From positions 744,001-808,000 of the forward strand of contig NZ_CP011047.1 in NCBI RefSeq assembly GCF_000982825.1: DNA of 64,000 nt. Reading direction: 5' to 3'. The translations under genes and the position numbers were made by a program. The notes under the pieces are model-generated. The model was not told where the DNA came from, made no database searches, and saw only the letters and a program-made list of their open reading frames with translations. Each line of letters opens with the position of its first letter. Position 1 is the stretch's first letter. The stretch is from Cronobacter sakazakii (GTDB lineage: Bacteria > Pseudomonadota > Gammaproteobacteria > Enterobacterales > Enterobacteriaceae). This document shows positions 45,116-58,378 of this stretch, one piece after another.

Positions 45116-45937
45116 GTGGATACCGACTTGCTGAAAACCTTTCTTGAAGTCAGCCGAACGCGCCATTTTGGCAGAGCGGCCGAAGCGCTGTACCTGACGC
45201 AGTCAGCGGTGAGCTTTCGCATCCGTCAGCTGGAAAACCAACTGGGTGTTAATCTTTTTACTCGTCATCGCAATAACATACGCCTGACGGCTGCGGGCGA
45301 AAGGCTTTTACCGTATGCCGAAAACCTGATGAATATCTGGCAGACTGCACGCAAAGATGTTGCGCAGACATCACGGCATAATCTCTTCTCTATTGGTGCC
45401 AGCGCATCGCTCTGGGAATGTATGCTCTCAGGGTGGCTGACAAGGCTTTATCAGGAAAAGAGTGGAATGCAGTTCGAAGCACGTATCGCCCAGCGTCAGT
45501 CTCTGGTGAAACAGTTGCATGAGCGTCAGTTAGACCTGCTTATTACTACTGAAGCACCCAAAATGGATGAATTCTCCAGCCAGCTACTGGGACATTTTGC
45601 GTTGGGCCTTTACTGCGCGCTGCCAGATCAGAGTAAAAGTAGTCTTCATTATTTACGACTTGAATGGGGGCCTGACTTTCAGCAGCACGAAGCAGGGTTA
45701 GTTACGCCAGAAGATATTCCCGTACTGACAACCAGCTCCGCTGATATCGCCAGAAAAATGCTGCCGGAGCTACACGGCTGTACCTGGTTACCGGTGAATT
45801 GGGTCAAAGAGAAAAGTGATTTACATCCGGTGGTGGATAGCGCAACGCTATCTCGTCCACTTTATGCTATCTGGCTGCAGAACAGTGATAAAAACAATAG
45901 CATAAAAGATCTCTTAAAGATCCCAGTTATTGCTTAG
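45116..45937 (+). CDS. hdfR: LysR-type regulator HdfR
   Basis: In E. coli HdfR is an H-NS-controlled repressor of flhDC and activator of glt genes. The GTG at 45116, with GGAG six bases before it, gives VDTDLLKTFLEVSRTRHFGR, matching the family N-terminus; a GTG at 45104 is possible but adds unconserved residues. The 273-residue protein has a winged helix at 1-60 and an effector domain, and is a few residues shorter at the C-terminus than E. coli HdfR. Confidence 0.95.
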   Translation: MDTDLLKTFLEVSRTRHFGRAAEALYLTQSAVSFRIRQLENQLGVNLFTRHRNNIRLTAAGERLLPYAENLMNIWQTARKDVAQTSRHNLFSIGASASLWECMLSGWLTRLYQEKSGMQFEARIAQRQSLVKQLHERQLDLLITTEAPKMDEFSSQLLGHFALGLYCALPDQSKSSLHYLRLEWGPDFQQHEAGLVTPEDIPVLTTSSADIARKMLPELHGCTWLPVNWVKEKSDLHPVVDSATLSRPLYAIWLQNSDKNNSIKDLLKIPVIA

Positions 45938-46000
45938 CGTTCTGCGATTAATTGCAAAGGAAAGATCGGGCAGAAGGGGGATATTGTGCGGAAAAAAGAT

Positions 46001-46029
46001 AAAAAAAATCCTTAGCCGAAGCTAAGGAT
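46001..46029 (-). terminator. Terminator of the rRNA operon
   Basis: A 9-bp stem ATCCTTAGC/GCTAAGGAT with a CGAA loop and a run of eight T on the minus strand lies 6 bases beyond the 3' end of tRNA-Trp. Confidence 0.95.
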
Positions 46030-46035
46030 AATTTC

Positions 46036-46111
<76 letters not shown>

Positions 46112-46119
46112 AAATAGGG

Positions 46120-46196
46120 TGGCGGAACGGACGGGACTCGAACCCGCGACCCCCTGCGTGACAGGCAGGTATTCTAACCGACTGAACTACCGCTCC
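46120..46196 (-). tRNA. aspT: tRNA-Asp (anticodon GTC)
   Basis: 77 nt with encoded CCA, anticodon GTC in CTGTCACG. Distal tRNA of the rRNA operon, between 5S and tRNA-Trp. Confidence 0.97.
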
Positions 46197-46248
46197 ACCG
46201 AATTTCTTCACACCACCGGATTATCGTTCCGGCTTACTGCTTAATTTG

Positions 46249-46368
46249 ATGCCTGGCAGTTCCCTACTCTCGCATGGGGAGGCCCCACACTACCATCGGC
46301 GCTACGGCGTTTCACTTCTGAGTTCGGCATGGGGTCAGGTGGGACCACCGCGCTACAGCCGCCAGGCA
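46249..46368 (-). rRNA. rrf: 5S ribosomal RNA
   Basis: 120 nt from TGCCTGGCGGCTGTAGCGCG to the complementary 3' end CTGCCAGGCAT, the full enteric 5S length. It lies about 90 bases downstream of 23S. Confidence 0.98.
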
Positions 46369-46457
46369 AATTCTGTTCCGTTCACCGCTTCCGCCATGAA
46401 CGTTTATCCGTCACAAGCTGAATTGTCTCTCAACACGCCAGACTTCTTTGGCGTTGT

Positions 46458-49360
<2,903 letters not shown>

Positions 49361-49476
49361 TCACAACCCGAAGAAGTCTTCGTGCTGCGAGTTTGAGAGA
49401 CTCTGACACACCGCGCATTTCTTATTACGGAGAAATGCAGCAGCATGTCTGTTTCAATTTTCAGCTTGTTCCGGAT

Positions 49477-49488
49477 TGTTAAAGAGCA
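49477..49488 (-). promoter_or_regulatory. boxA antitermination element in the 16S-23S spacer
   Basis: The minus strand reads TGCTCTTTAACA, the exact boxA core bound by NusB/S10, between tRNA-Glu and 23S. Confidence 0.85.
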
Positions 49489-49561
49489 AATATCTCAAAC
49501 GTGACTTTACAGTCAGTTTTGAGATATCAATCGGTAACGCCTTTCACTCATTACCAGCAGG

Positions 49562-49637
49562 TGGCGTCCCTTAGGGGATTCGAACCCCTGTTACCGCCGT
49601 GAAAGGGCGGTGTCCTGGGCCTCTAGACGAAAGGGAC
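49562..49637 (-). tRNA. gltT: tRNA-Glu (anticodon TTC)
   Basis: 76 nt with encoded CCA, anticodon TTC in CCCTTTCACG. It is the only tRNA in the 16S-23S spacer, as in the rrnB, C, E and G type operons. The symbol could equally be gltU. Confidence 0.96.
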
Positions 49638-49715
49638 TTCGCTTTCGCAGACAACCCTGCTTCTTTACTTTCTATCAGACAATCTGTGTGAGCACGCGAG
49701 GTTGTATCTTTCAGG

Positions 49716-51257
<1,542 letters not shown>

Positions 51258-51395
51258 AAAGTCTGATGCTCAAAGAATTAAACTGTTAGTTCGTAATGAA
51301 TTAACTGTTGTTCACTTGAGACTTGATATTCGTTTATCGTCCGTAGACGTTAAGATATCAGTGCCCCGAGTGCCCACACAGATTGTCTGATAAAT

Positions 51396-51407
51396 TGTTA
51401 AAGAGCG
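51396..51407 (-). promoter_or_regulatory. boxA antitermination element in the rRNA leader
   Basis: The minus strand reads CGCTCTTTAACA in the leader between P2 and 16S, one base from the boxA core. Confidence 0.8.
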
Positions 51408-51446
51408 GTGCGACGCGGCCTTCAGCCTGCTGTCGCGAGGTGGCGT

Positions 51447-51572
51447 ATATTACGCTTTCCTCTTTCAGAGTCAAGCGTTTATTTTCGCTTTCGTCTGCCT
51501 GACGGGCCGGCTCGTTTGCCGTTGTGCCGTGTCAGTGGAGGCGCATTATAGGGAGTTCTTTCCGCCTGACAA
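51447..51572 (-). promoter_or_regulatory. rRNA operon tandem promoters P1 and P2
   Basis: P1 has TTGTCA (51572-51567) and TATAAT (51550-51545) with a 16-base spacer and a GC-rich discriminator, typical of ppGpp-controlled promoters; an A/T-tract UP-like element precedes it. P2 has TTGACT (51474-51469) and TAATAT (51452-51447), also 16 bases apart. The rest of the gap to murI holds no gene. Confidence 0.88.
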
Positions 51573-51623
51573 CCCCTAATTTCAAAAAACTTTTCAACCG
51601 TCTCTTTTTTGTGCAAAAAACCT

Positions 51624-52475
51624 TTAGAGTGGCAGTTTTTCGAGCTTATTGAAGCCGTAACGCTGCAAAACGGACATTAACTGCGCAACTTCCGGCGTTA
51701 ATGCCATACAGTAAGCAATATTCTCATCAGAAGAAGACGCATCCGGTGCTTCATGCTCCAGCAGCCACGCGGTGCGTCTGGCAATCGCCGCGCCCGAATC
51801 CACCAGCCGTGTGCCTTCCGGCAGCACCTGCAACAGCTCGTCGGCCAGCAGCGGGAAGTGCGTACAACCGAGCACAACGGTATCCGGCGGCTCCGGCATA
51901 CGCAGCCACGGGCGCAGCACGCGGCGCAGCGCCTCCAGAGAGACCGGTTCGCCGTGCAGTTTCGCCTCAGCAATTTCCACCAGCTCCGCCGAGCCCAGCA
52001 TTTCTATCTGGCATTCATTGGCGAAGCGCGCAATCAGCTCATGCGTATAAGGACGCTTAACGGTGCCACGGGTCGCGAGCAGCCCTACCACACCGTTCGC
52101 CGTCAGACGCGCAGCCGGTTTGATAGCAGGCACTACGCCCACCACAGGAAACGCGAATTTTTCACGCAAGGCAGGGAGAGATACCGTACTGGCAGAGTTG
52201 CAGGCGATAACGGCGAGCGCCAGGGGGTAGCGCGCCTGAACGGCAGTCACAATTTCGACCACACGCTCAACGATAAACGCTTCGCTTTTCTCGCCATAGG
52301 GGAATGCAACGTTATCGAAAGCGTAGATGTAATGCAGATCCGGCAGGAGATGCCGGATCTCATCATAAACAGAAAGCCCACCCACGCCGGAATCAAAAAC
52401 CAGAATGGTTGGGCGGGCCTCAGAAGGTGTAGCTGCCTGACAACGTGTATTCTCGTCCTGCAGTCGCGTAGCCAT
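51624..52475 (-). CDS. murI: Glutamate racemase
   Basis: Makes D-glutamate for peptidoglycan; cytoplasmic, activated by UDP-MurNAc-Ala in E. coli through the N-terminal extension seen here. The 283 residues carry the two catalytic cysteines, Cys92 in ACNSAS and Cys204 in LGCTHF. The usual Thr after ACN is Ser. Its start overlaps the btuB 3' end by 56 bases, as in E. coli. It lies directly upstream of the rRNA operon. Confidence 0.98.
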   Translation of the reverse strand: MATRLQDENTRCQAATPSEARPTILVFDSGVGGLSVYDEIRHLLPDLHYIYAFDNVAFPYGEKSEAFIVERVVEIVTAVQARYPLALAVIACNSASTVSLPALREKFAFPVVGVVPAIKPAARLTANGVVGLLATRGTVKRPYTHELIARFANECQIEMLGSAELVEIAEAKLHGEPVSLEALRRVLRPWLRMPEPPDTVVLGCTHFPLLADELLQVLPEGTRLVDSGAAIARRTAWLLEHEAPDASSSDENIAYCMALTPEVAQLMSVLQRYGFNKLEKLPL

Positions 52476-54273
52476 AAGCCGTCTCGTAATCTTTATCGAA
52501 CAGATTAGCTATTTTACCACGAACTGTAAGGTGAGAGGTGACCGGATACGAAACCGCGACATCCCAAAGGCTGACGCCGCCGAGCTTCACTTTTTTTGAT
52601 GGGATAGCATTAAAATTAGTATCGTCACGCTCGCCGATATACTGGTAAGTGACATCCCACCCAAAGTCTGAGACTTCACCGCTGAGATCGTATTTCACCT
52701 GTTGTCTGGCGCGGCGCTGTAAACGCTCATGAGTTTCATCATCACGCGGATCGATATACTGCAACGTAAGCTGATGACTTACAGGCCCGGTGGTCAGATT
52801 GCCAGTCCACTCCACTCCTTTAATCGTGGCGGATTTGACGTTGTAATAAGCGTTATTGTTATAGCTTATCAGGTTGTCAATCTTGTATCGCCACGTCGAC
52901 AAGCGCCAGTCCAGAGGACCGGTTACCCCTTCAATGCCTGCTTCCCACTGTCTGGATTTTTCCGGCTGAAGATCCGGGTTGGACGCAATATGATACTGCG
53001 GCGACCCAAACTGCTGGGTCAGGCCCGGCGCCAGAAACCCTGTACCATATGAAAGGGTGGCGCGGTAGCCATCCACAAACTCCCATCCAGCAGCGGTCTG
53101 CCAGGTGCCATGCCAGCCAAACTGCTCATCATGATCTTCACGACCTGACGCTTCGAGCGTGACATTATCAAGCACCTGTTGCTGGCCGGTAAGGTAAATC
53201 CCCGTGGTATCGCGTTTATAGCGGTCAGTATCAGCCTGCGTGACTGACGTGAGTTTTTCTTGCTTCCAGTCCACTCCGGCACTGACAGAACCGTGACCGA
53301 CAACAAGGTTGTTACCCCACTGAATATAACGCTGTTCCATGCGATCAAGCGTCGTGCCATCCTGGTAACGGCCATAAAGGCTGCTGTAGTTATAGCTTTT
53401 CAGCTTCTGGAAACTGGCGATGAGCTGAGAAGAGTAGATGTCGGCGTTATAGCGTAATCCGGTGTCCCAGGACTGATTGTCATACTGGTTTTCATCCGCG
53501 CTGAATGCCGGAGAAAACGGCGGGCTGCCCACATCGAAATCGGCGTTATTGGCATAACCATAGCCGCGAAAGAAACCCTCAACGTTGTCAGAGAAATGAT
53601 GTTGAAGGCTGCCAAAAAACGTTTTATTACGATAACCGTCGCGGTCGCTGTCATGGCTCCATGTCGATCCCGGCTGAACGTTAAACCCGTGAGTCGTCTG
53701 ATACGCGCCTATCGCCGTTACCACCGTGTCGCCAAAACGCTGACGCAGCGTGCCCGAATATTCCTGATAGCCCTTAGAACCGACGCCAGCATCAATCCGT
53801 AACACTTCATCATCACTCTGCGTGATGATATTAATCACGCCCCCAATCGCTCCGGAGCCATATACCGCCGAACGCGGCCCGCGAATAAACTCAATACGCT
53901 GAATTAGCGACACCGGGATTTGATAAAGATTGGAGTCATTGGAAAGGTTTGGGCGAGAAACTGGCACGCCGTCCATCAGGATGAGCGCGTGGCGTGAATC
54001 CGTGCCGCGGACATAAACGGAAGCGAGTTGCCCCATTCCCCCGTTTTGTGAAATATCCACGCCAGGCAAACGACGCAGCACATCCAGCACTGTCTTAGAC
54101 TGCCATTTATCGATTTGCTCACGCGTCACGACATCAGTCGGCGCCAGCACTGTATTGACCGGTTGCTGAAAACGGTTGGCGGTCACCACCAGAGAATCTG
54201 AGCCGCTATCCTGCGCCCAGCCAGAAAACGCCGTGACGGAAAGCGCCGTCAGCAGCGAGATTTTTTTTATCAT
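52420..54273 (-). CDS. btuB: TonB-dependent vitamin B12 outer-membrane receptor
   Basis: Imports cobalamin across the outer membrane with TonB energy. The start at 54273 gives 617 residues with a signal peptide MIKKISLLTALSVTAFSGWA, a TonB box DSLVVTA, a plug domain (RLPGVDISQNGG, VYVRGTDSRH, RGPRSAVYGSGAIGGVINI) and a 22-strand barrel ending in Phe. The last ~50 residues are nearly identical to E. coli BtuB, while the plug apex and outer loops differ much more. A cobalamin riboswitch lies upstream. Confidence 0.93.
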   Translation of the reverse strand: MIKKISLLTALSVTAFSGWAQDSGSDSLVVTANRFQQPVNTVLAPTDVVTREQIDKWQSKTVLDVLRRLPGVDISQNGGMGQLASVYVRGTDSRHALILMDGVPVSRPNLSNDSNLYQIPVSLIQRIEFIRGPRSAVYGSGAIGGVINIITQSDDEVLRIDAGVGSKGYQEYSGTLRQRFGDTVVTAIGAYQTTHGFNVQPGSTWSHDSDRDGYRNKTFFGSLQHHFSDNVEGFFRGYGYANNADFDVGSPPFSPAFSADENQYDNQSWDTGLRYNADIYSSQLIASFQKLKSYNYSSLYGRYQDGTTLDRMEQRYIQWGNNLVVGHGSVSAGVDWKQEKLTSVTQADTDRYKRDTTGIYLTGQQQVLDNVTLEASGREDHDEQFGWHGTWQTAAGWEFVDGYRATLSYGTGFLAPGLTQQFGSPQYHIASNPDLQPEKSRQWEAGIEGVTGPLDWRLSTWRYKIDNLISYNNNAYYNVKSATIKGVEWTGNLTTGPVSHQLTLQYIDPRDDETHERLQRRARQQVKYDLSGEVSDFGWDVTYQYIGERDDTNFNAIPSKKVKLGGVSLWDVAVSYPVTSHLTVRGKIANLFDKDYETAYGYATAGREYTLSGSYTF

Positions 54274-54354
54274 CATTAATATAAGCATCCGCTTAACGTA
54301 TAGGATGCCGCAGGCGCACTTAATAGAACGCGATAAGCGCGCGAGATGCGACGT

Positions 54355-54525
54355 GACTCCGGCAGGTCTTCGGGCTTGGAGGTGTGTTACGGATGAGGAC
54401 TTCCCACCGGCGGGCCGGCAGTGTCTGCGAACGCGTTCATCCCACCTGTCTTTACCGCTGCGCGTCAGCTCCAGATTCGCACTGGATTCCCTTTTCACTC
54501 ACATGAGACCGGAAACGGCATGCTA
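54355..54525 (-). ncRNA. Cobalamin riboswitch controlling btuB
   Basis: On the minus strand the leader has GTGAAAAGGGAATCCAGTGC, GGAGCTGACGCGCAGCGG, GACACTGCC, GGTGGGAAGTCCTCAT and the B12 box AAGCCCGAAGACCTGCC (54377-54361), the conserved elements of the cobalamin aptamer in the right order. It ends about 85 bases before btuB. By analogy with E. coli, adenosylcobalamin binding would block translation. Boundaries are approximate. Confidence 0.93.
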
Positions 54526-54647
54526 CATGGAGCGCCAGACAGAAGTCCAGACTTCCATCTGTGATGATGCAAAAACAATCAACGCTGGACATCACGCCCG
54601 CATTCCCTACAATCCCGGCGTAAATTTTTATCACCCCAGGACGCATG

Positions 54648-55748
54648 ATGACCCCTGAACATCTCCCTATCGATCAATACGACGCACAGCTGGCCGAAAA
54701 AACAGAGCGCCTGCAAAGCATGATGGCGCCTTTCGCCGCGCCAGCGCCGGAGGTGTTCCGCTCGCCGGTAAGCCACTACCGCATGCGCGCCGAGTTCCGC
54801 CTCTGGCATGACGGCGACGACCTCTATCACATCATTTTCGATCAGGAGACGCGCAGCCGTATTCGCGTCGACAGTTTCCCGGCGGCGAGCGAGCTGATTA
54901 ACGCCCTGATGCCGCGCATGATCGCAGGCATTCGCGACAACCGCACGCTGCGCCATAAGCTGTTCCAGATTGACTACCTGACCACCCGCAGCCAGCAGGC
55001 GGTCGTCTCGCTGCTCTATCACCGCGCGCTGGATGACGCCTGGCGTGAAGAGGCGACGCGTCTTCGCGACGCGCTGCGCGCCGGCGGCTTCGACGTCCAC
55101 TTCATTGGCCGCGCGACGAAAACCAAAATCATGCTCGATCAGGATTACATCGACGAGCGCCTGCCGGTCGCGGGCACAGAGATGATTTACCGCCAGGTGG
55201 AGAACAGCTTTACCCAGCCAAACGCGGCGATGAACATTCATATGCTGGAGTGGGCGCTGGATGTCACGCAGGGTTCAAAGGGCGATCTTCTGGAGCTTTA
55301 CTGCGGTAACGGCAACTTCTCGCTGGCGCTGGCGCGCAACTTTAACCGCGTGCTGGCGACAGAAATCGCCAAGCCGTCCGTCGCCGCCGCGCAATACAAC
55401 ATTGCGGCCAACCACATCGACAACGTACAGATTATCCGCATGGCGGCGGAAGAATTTACCCAGGCGATGAACGGCGTGCGTGAATTTAACCGTCTGCAGG
55501 GGATCGACCTGAAAAGCTATCAGTGCGAGACGATCTTTGTCGATCCGCCGCGCAGCGGGCTGGATCAGGAGACGGTCAAAATGGTGCAGGCGTATCCGCG
55601 TATCCTTTATATCTCCTGCAACCCGCAAACACTTTGCGAGAACCTCGACACGCTAAGCCAGACGCACCGCGTTGAGCGCCTCGCGCTGTTCGATCAGTTC
55701 CCTTACACCCACCACATGGAATGCGGCGTGCTGTTAACGCGCCGCTAA
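54648..55748 (+). CDS. trmA: tRNA (uracil-5-)-methyltransferase
   Basis: SAM-dependent enzyme that makes T54 of the tRNA T-loop. The second of two ATGs is chosen, as AGGA then lies six bases upstream and the length is 366 as in E. coli. The SAM motif is LLELYCGNGNFSLALA; the catalytic nucleophile is Cys324 in YISCNPQTL. It diverges from btuB. Confidence 0.98.
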   Translation: MTPEHLPIDQYDAQLAEKTERLQSMMAPFAAPAPEVFRSPVSHYRMRAEFRLWHDGDDLYHIIFDQETRSRIRVDSFPAASELINALMPRMIAGIRDNRTLRHKLFQIDYLTTRSQQAVVSLLYHRALDDAWREEATRLRDALRAGGFDVHFIGRATKTKIMLDQDYIDERLPVAGTEMIYRQVENSFTQPNAAMNIHMLEWALDVTQGSKGDLLELYCGNGNFSLALARNFNRVLATEIAKPSVAAAQYNIAANHIDNVQIIRMAAEEFTQAMNGVREFNRLQGIDLKSYQCETIFVDPPRSGLDQETVKMVQAYPRILYISCNPQTLCENLDTLSQTHRVERLALFDQFPYTHHMECGVLLTRR

Positions 55749-55751
55749 TAA

Positions 55752-55773
55752 AAAGGGCGCCGCGGCGCCCTTT
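55752..55773. terminator. Bidirectional terminator between trmA and yijD
   Basis: AAAGGGCGC pairs with GCGCCCTTT around a four-base loop, between two convergent genes. Confidence 0.88.
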
Positions 55774-55775
55774 CT

Positions 55776-56135
55776 TTACTCTTCGTAGCGCGCCTTGCGC
55801 TGACGCAGGCGAAAACCAATCCAGAACAGCAGCACCACCGATAACACCGACGGCAGGAAGTTAGAACCAATCGCCGGGTATTCGGCGCGCACCACGGCGC
55901 TGTACAGCAGCACGCCCAGAATAAAACAGGCGGCGGCGATGCCAGGCAAGCCCACCGGCATCGTGCGGTTAAGGTAACGCTGATGCAGACAGTACACCGT
56001 CAGCGCCAGGGAAATAATCGGGAAAATCGAGAAAGGCACGATGGAGCTAAACAGCGCCGCGCAGGTGCCGTTAATTGACAGGCCGGCTAACAGCGCCAGC
56101 AGCAGCGTACCCTTTTCTTGTGTCGTGTTTCTCAT
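55776..56135 (-). CDS. yijD: Small inner-membrane protein YijD
   Basis: 119-residue DUF1422 membrane protein of unknown role, with about four hydrophobic segments (LLLALLAGLSINGTCAAL, IFPIISLALTVYCLH, GIAAACFILGVLLYSAVV, LPSVLSVVLLFWIGF). It follows fabR after 10 bases in the conserved fabR-yijD operon. Confidence 0.95.
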   Translation of the reverse strand: MRNTTQEKGTLLLALLAGLSINGTCAALFSSIVPFSIFPIISLALTVYCLHQRYLNRTMPVGLPGIAAACFILGVLLYSAVVRAEYPAIGSNFLPSVLSVVLLFWIGFRLRQRKARYEE

Positions 56136-56145
56136 TGCTCGTCCT

Positions 56146-56781
56146 TCACTTATCGGAATTTTGCGCCATCTTTTCTTGTTCGCGACGGTACCAGTAGTAA
56201 GCGCCTTTGGAAATCATGCGCAGCTGCAAGACCAGTCGCTCTTCTAATTGCCCGCGCTGTTCCGGGCTCACATCCAGCGCCTCAGCGCCAGCGCTAAAGA
56301 CAATGGTCACCATCGCCTCCGCCTGAGCCTCGGTAAACGCGCGCGGCATATGATTTTCGAGTTCCAGATAATCGGCAAGTTCCGCGATGAAATGCTGGAT
56401 TTCACGCGCCACGGCGGCGCGAAACGCCGCAGACGTGCCGGAGCGCTCACGCAGCAGCAGCCGGAAGGCGTTCGGGTTATTGCCGATAAACTCCATAAAG
56501 GTGGAAACCGACGTGCGGATCACGCTGCCGCCTTTAGCGATACGCTGGCGCGCCTGGCGCATCAGCTGGCGCAGCATCAGCCCGCTTTCATCCACCATCG
56601 TCAGACCCAGCTCATCCACATCGCGGAAATGCCGGTAAAACGAAGTCGGCGCGATACCGGCCTCGCGCGCCACTTCGCGCAGGCTCAGGCTGGCAAAACT
56701 TCTTTCCGCGCTTAGCTGACTAAACGCGGCTTCCACCAGCGACCGCCGGGTTCGTTCTTTTTGTTGCGCTCTGACGCCCAT
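56146..56781 (-). CDS. fabR: TetR-type repressor of unsaturated fatty acid synthesis
   Basis: Represses fabA and fabB according to the ratio of unsaturated to saturated acyl-CoA or acyl-ACP. The ATG at 56781 (MGVRAQQKERTRRSLVEAAF) gives 211 residues; a GTG lies just before. The helix-turn-helix is at about 25-50 (SLREVAREAGIAPTSFYRHF). It diverges from sthA. Confidence 0.97.
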   Translation of the reverse strand: MGVRAQQKERTRRSLVEAAFSQLSAERSFASLSLREVAREAGIAPTSFYRHFRDVDELGLTMVDESGLMLRQLMRQARQRIAKGGSVIRTSVSTFMEFIGNNPNAFRLLLRERSGTSAAFRAAVAREIQHFIAELADYLELENHMPRAFTEAQAEAMVTIVFSAGAEALDVSPEQRGQLEERLVLQLRMISKGAYYWYRREQEKMAQNSDK

Positions 56782-56977
56782 CACGTTGCCTGATTCCTTC
56801 CTGTTGAAACGGCACTATACCAGTTTTAAAACTACCGGGTTTATAACGGATTGTGAATGATTGTTTACGAAGCGGAGGCTACCAGAGATGGCAAAACGCA
56901 CAGGGAGAATTGGGTTATTCTTTGGGTGATGTTACTATTCTGTTGCTTTTATGTATAAGAACAAGGTAAGCCTTACC

Positions 56978-58378
56978 ATGCCACAAACCTACGATTATGA
57001 TGTAATAGTGATTGGCTCTGGCCCTGGCGGCGAAGGCGCTGCAATGGGCCTGGTGAAACAGGGCGCCACGGTAGCCGTAATAGAGCGCTACCATAATGTC
57101 GGCGGCGGTTGCACCCACTGGGGCACCATCCCGTCGAAAGCGCTACGCCACGCCGTCAGCCGTATCATTGAATTTAACCAGAACCCGTTATACAGCGCCC
57201 ACTCCCGTCCTCTCCGTTCCTCTTTCGCCGACATCCTCAACCACGCCGACAACGTGATCAATCAGCAGACCAACATGCGCCAGGGCTTTTATGAGCGCAA
57301 CCGCTGCCAGATCCTGCAAGGCGACGCGCGTTTTATTGACGAGCATACGATTGAGCTGACCTGTCACGACGGCTCGATAGAGACCCTGACCGCAGAAAAA
57401 TTCGTGATTGCCTGCGGTTCGCGTCCCTATCACCCGGACGATGTGGATTTCACCCACTCGCGCATCTACGACAGCGACTCCATCCTCAGCATGCACCATG
57501 AGCCACGCCACGTGATTATTTACGGTGCGGGCGTCATCGGCTGTGAATATGCGTCGATTTTCCGCGGGATGAACGTCAAGGTGGATCTCATCAACACCCG
57601 CGACCGTCTGCTGGCGTTTCTCGATCAGGAGATGTCCGATTCACTCTCATACCACTTCTGGAACAGCGGCGTCGTCATTCGCCACAACGAAGAGTATGAG
57701 CGTATCGAGGGCGTGGATGACGGCGTGATTGTGCACCTGAAATCAGGCAAGAAAGTGAAAGCTGACTGCCTGCTCTATGCCAACGGACGCACCGGCAACA
57801 CCGATTCGCTGGCGCTGGAGAATATCGGGCTGGAGGCCGATGGCCGCGGGCTGCTGAAAGTCAACAGTATGTACCAGACCGCGTTGCCACACATCTACGC
57901 CGTGGGCGATGTGATCGGTTATCCGAGCCTGGCCTCCGCCGCCTACGATCAGGGCCGCATCGCCGCGCAGGCGCTGGTGCAGGGCGTGGCGTCGGCGCAT
58001 CTGGTGGAAGATATACCAACCGGCATCTACACCATTCCGGAAATCAGCTCCGTCGGCAAAACCGAACAGCAGCTCACCGCCATGAAAGTGCCTTACGAAG
58101 TGGGACGCGCGCAGTTTAAACACCTGGCGCGCGCGCAAATTGTGGGCATGAACGTGGGCACGCTGAAGATTTTGTTCCACCGCGAAACCAAAGAGATTCT
58201 GGGGATCCACTGCTTTGGGGAGCGCGCGGCCGAAATTATTCATATCGGCCAGGCGATTATGGAGCAGAAAGGTGGCGGTAACACCATTGAGTACTTCGTT
58301 AACACCACCTTTAACTACCCGACGATGGCGGAAGCCTATCGGGTCGCCGCGCTGAACGGCTTAAACCGCCTGTTTTAA
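56978..58378 (+). CDS. sthA: Soluble pyridine nucleotide transhydrogenase
   Basis: FAD flavoprotein that moves electrons from NADPH to NAD. The ATG at 56978 gives 466 residues as in E. coli. FAD motif GSGPGGEGAAMG lies at about 13-24 and the second dinucleotide motif is GAGVIGCEYAS. The place of the family's redox disulfide reads CTHWGT (Cys45, Thr50), lacking the second cysteine, which is normal for SthA and separates it from lipoamide dehydrogenases. It overlaps the oxyR 3' end by 18 bases, tail to tail. Confidence 0.98.
   Translation: MPQTYDYDVIVIGSGPGGEGAAMGLVKQGATVAVIERYHNVGGGCTHWGTIPSKALRHAVSRIIEFNQNPLYSAHSRPLRSSFADILNHADNVINQQTNMRQGFYERNRCQILQGDARFIDEHTIELTCHDGSIETLTAEKFVIACGSRPYHPDDVDFTHSRIYDSDSILSMHHEPRHVIIYGAGVIGCEYASIFRGMNVKVDLINTRDRLLAFLDQEMSDSLSYHFWNSGVVIRHNEEYERIEGVDDGVIVHLKSGKKVKADCLLYANGRTGNTDSLALENIGLEADGRGLLKVNSMYQTALPHIYAVGDVIGYPSLASAAYDQGRIAAQALVQGVASAHLVEDIPTGIYTIPEISSVGKTEQQLTAMKVPYEVGRAQFKHLARAQIVGMNVGTLKILFHRETKEILGIHCFGERAAEIIHIGQAIMEQKGGGNTIEYFVNTTFNYPTMAEAYRVAALNGLNRLF

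Noticed and set aside
51624..52475. murI Ser in place of Thr after the first catalytic cysteine as an inactivating change
   Set aside because: Serine is a conservative change at this place, both cysteines are present and the gene is essential, so it is most likely active.
56978..58378. sthA as a lipoamide dehydrogenase with a lost redox cysteine
   Set aside because: Absence of the second cysteine is normal for soluble transhydrogenases, and length and context (fabR, oxyR) fit sthA.
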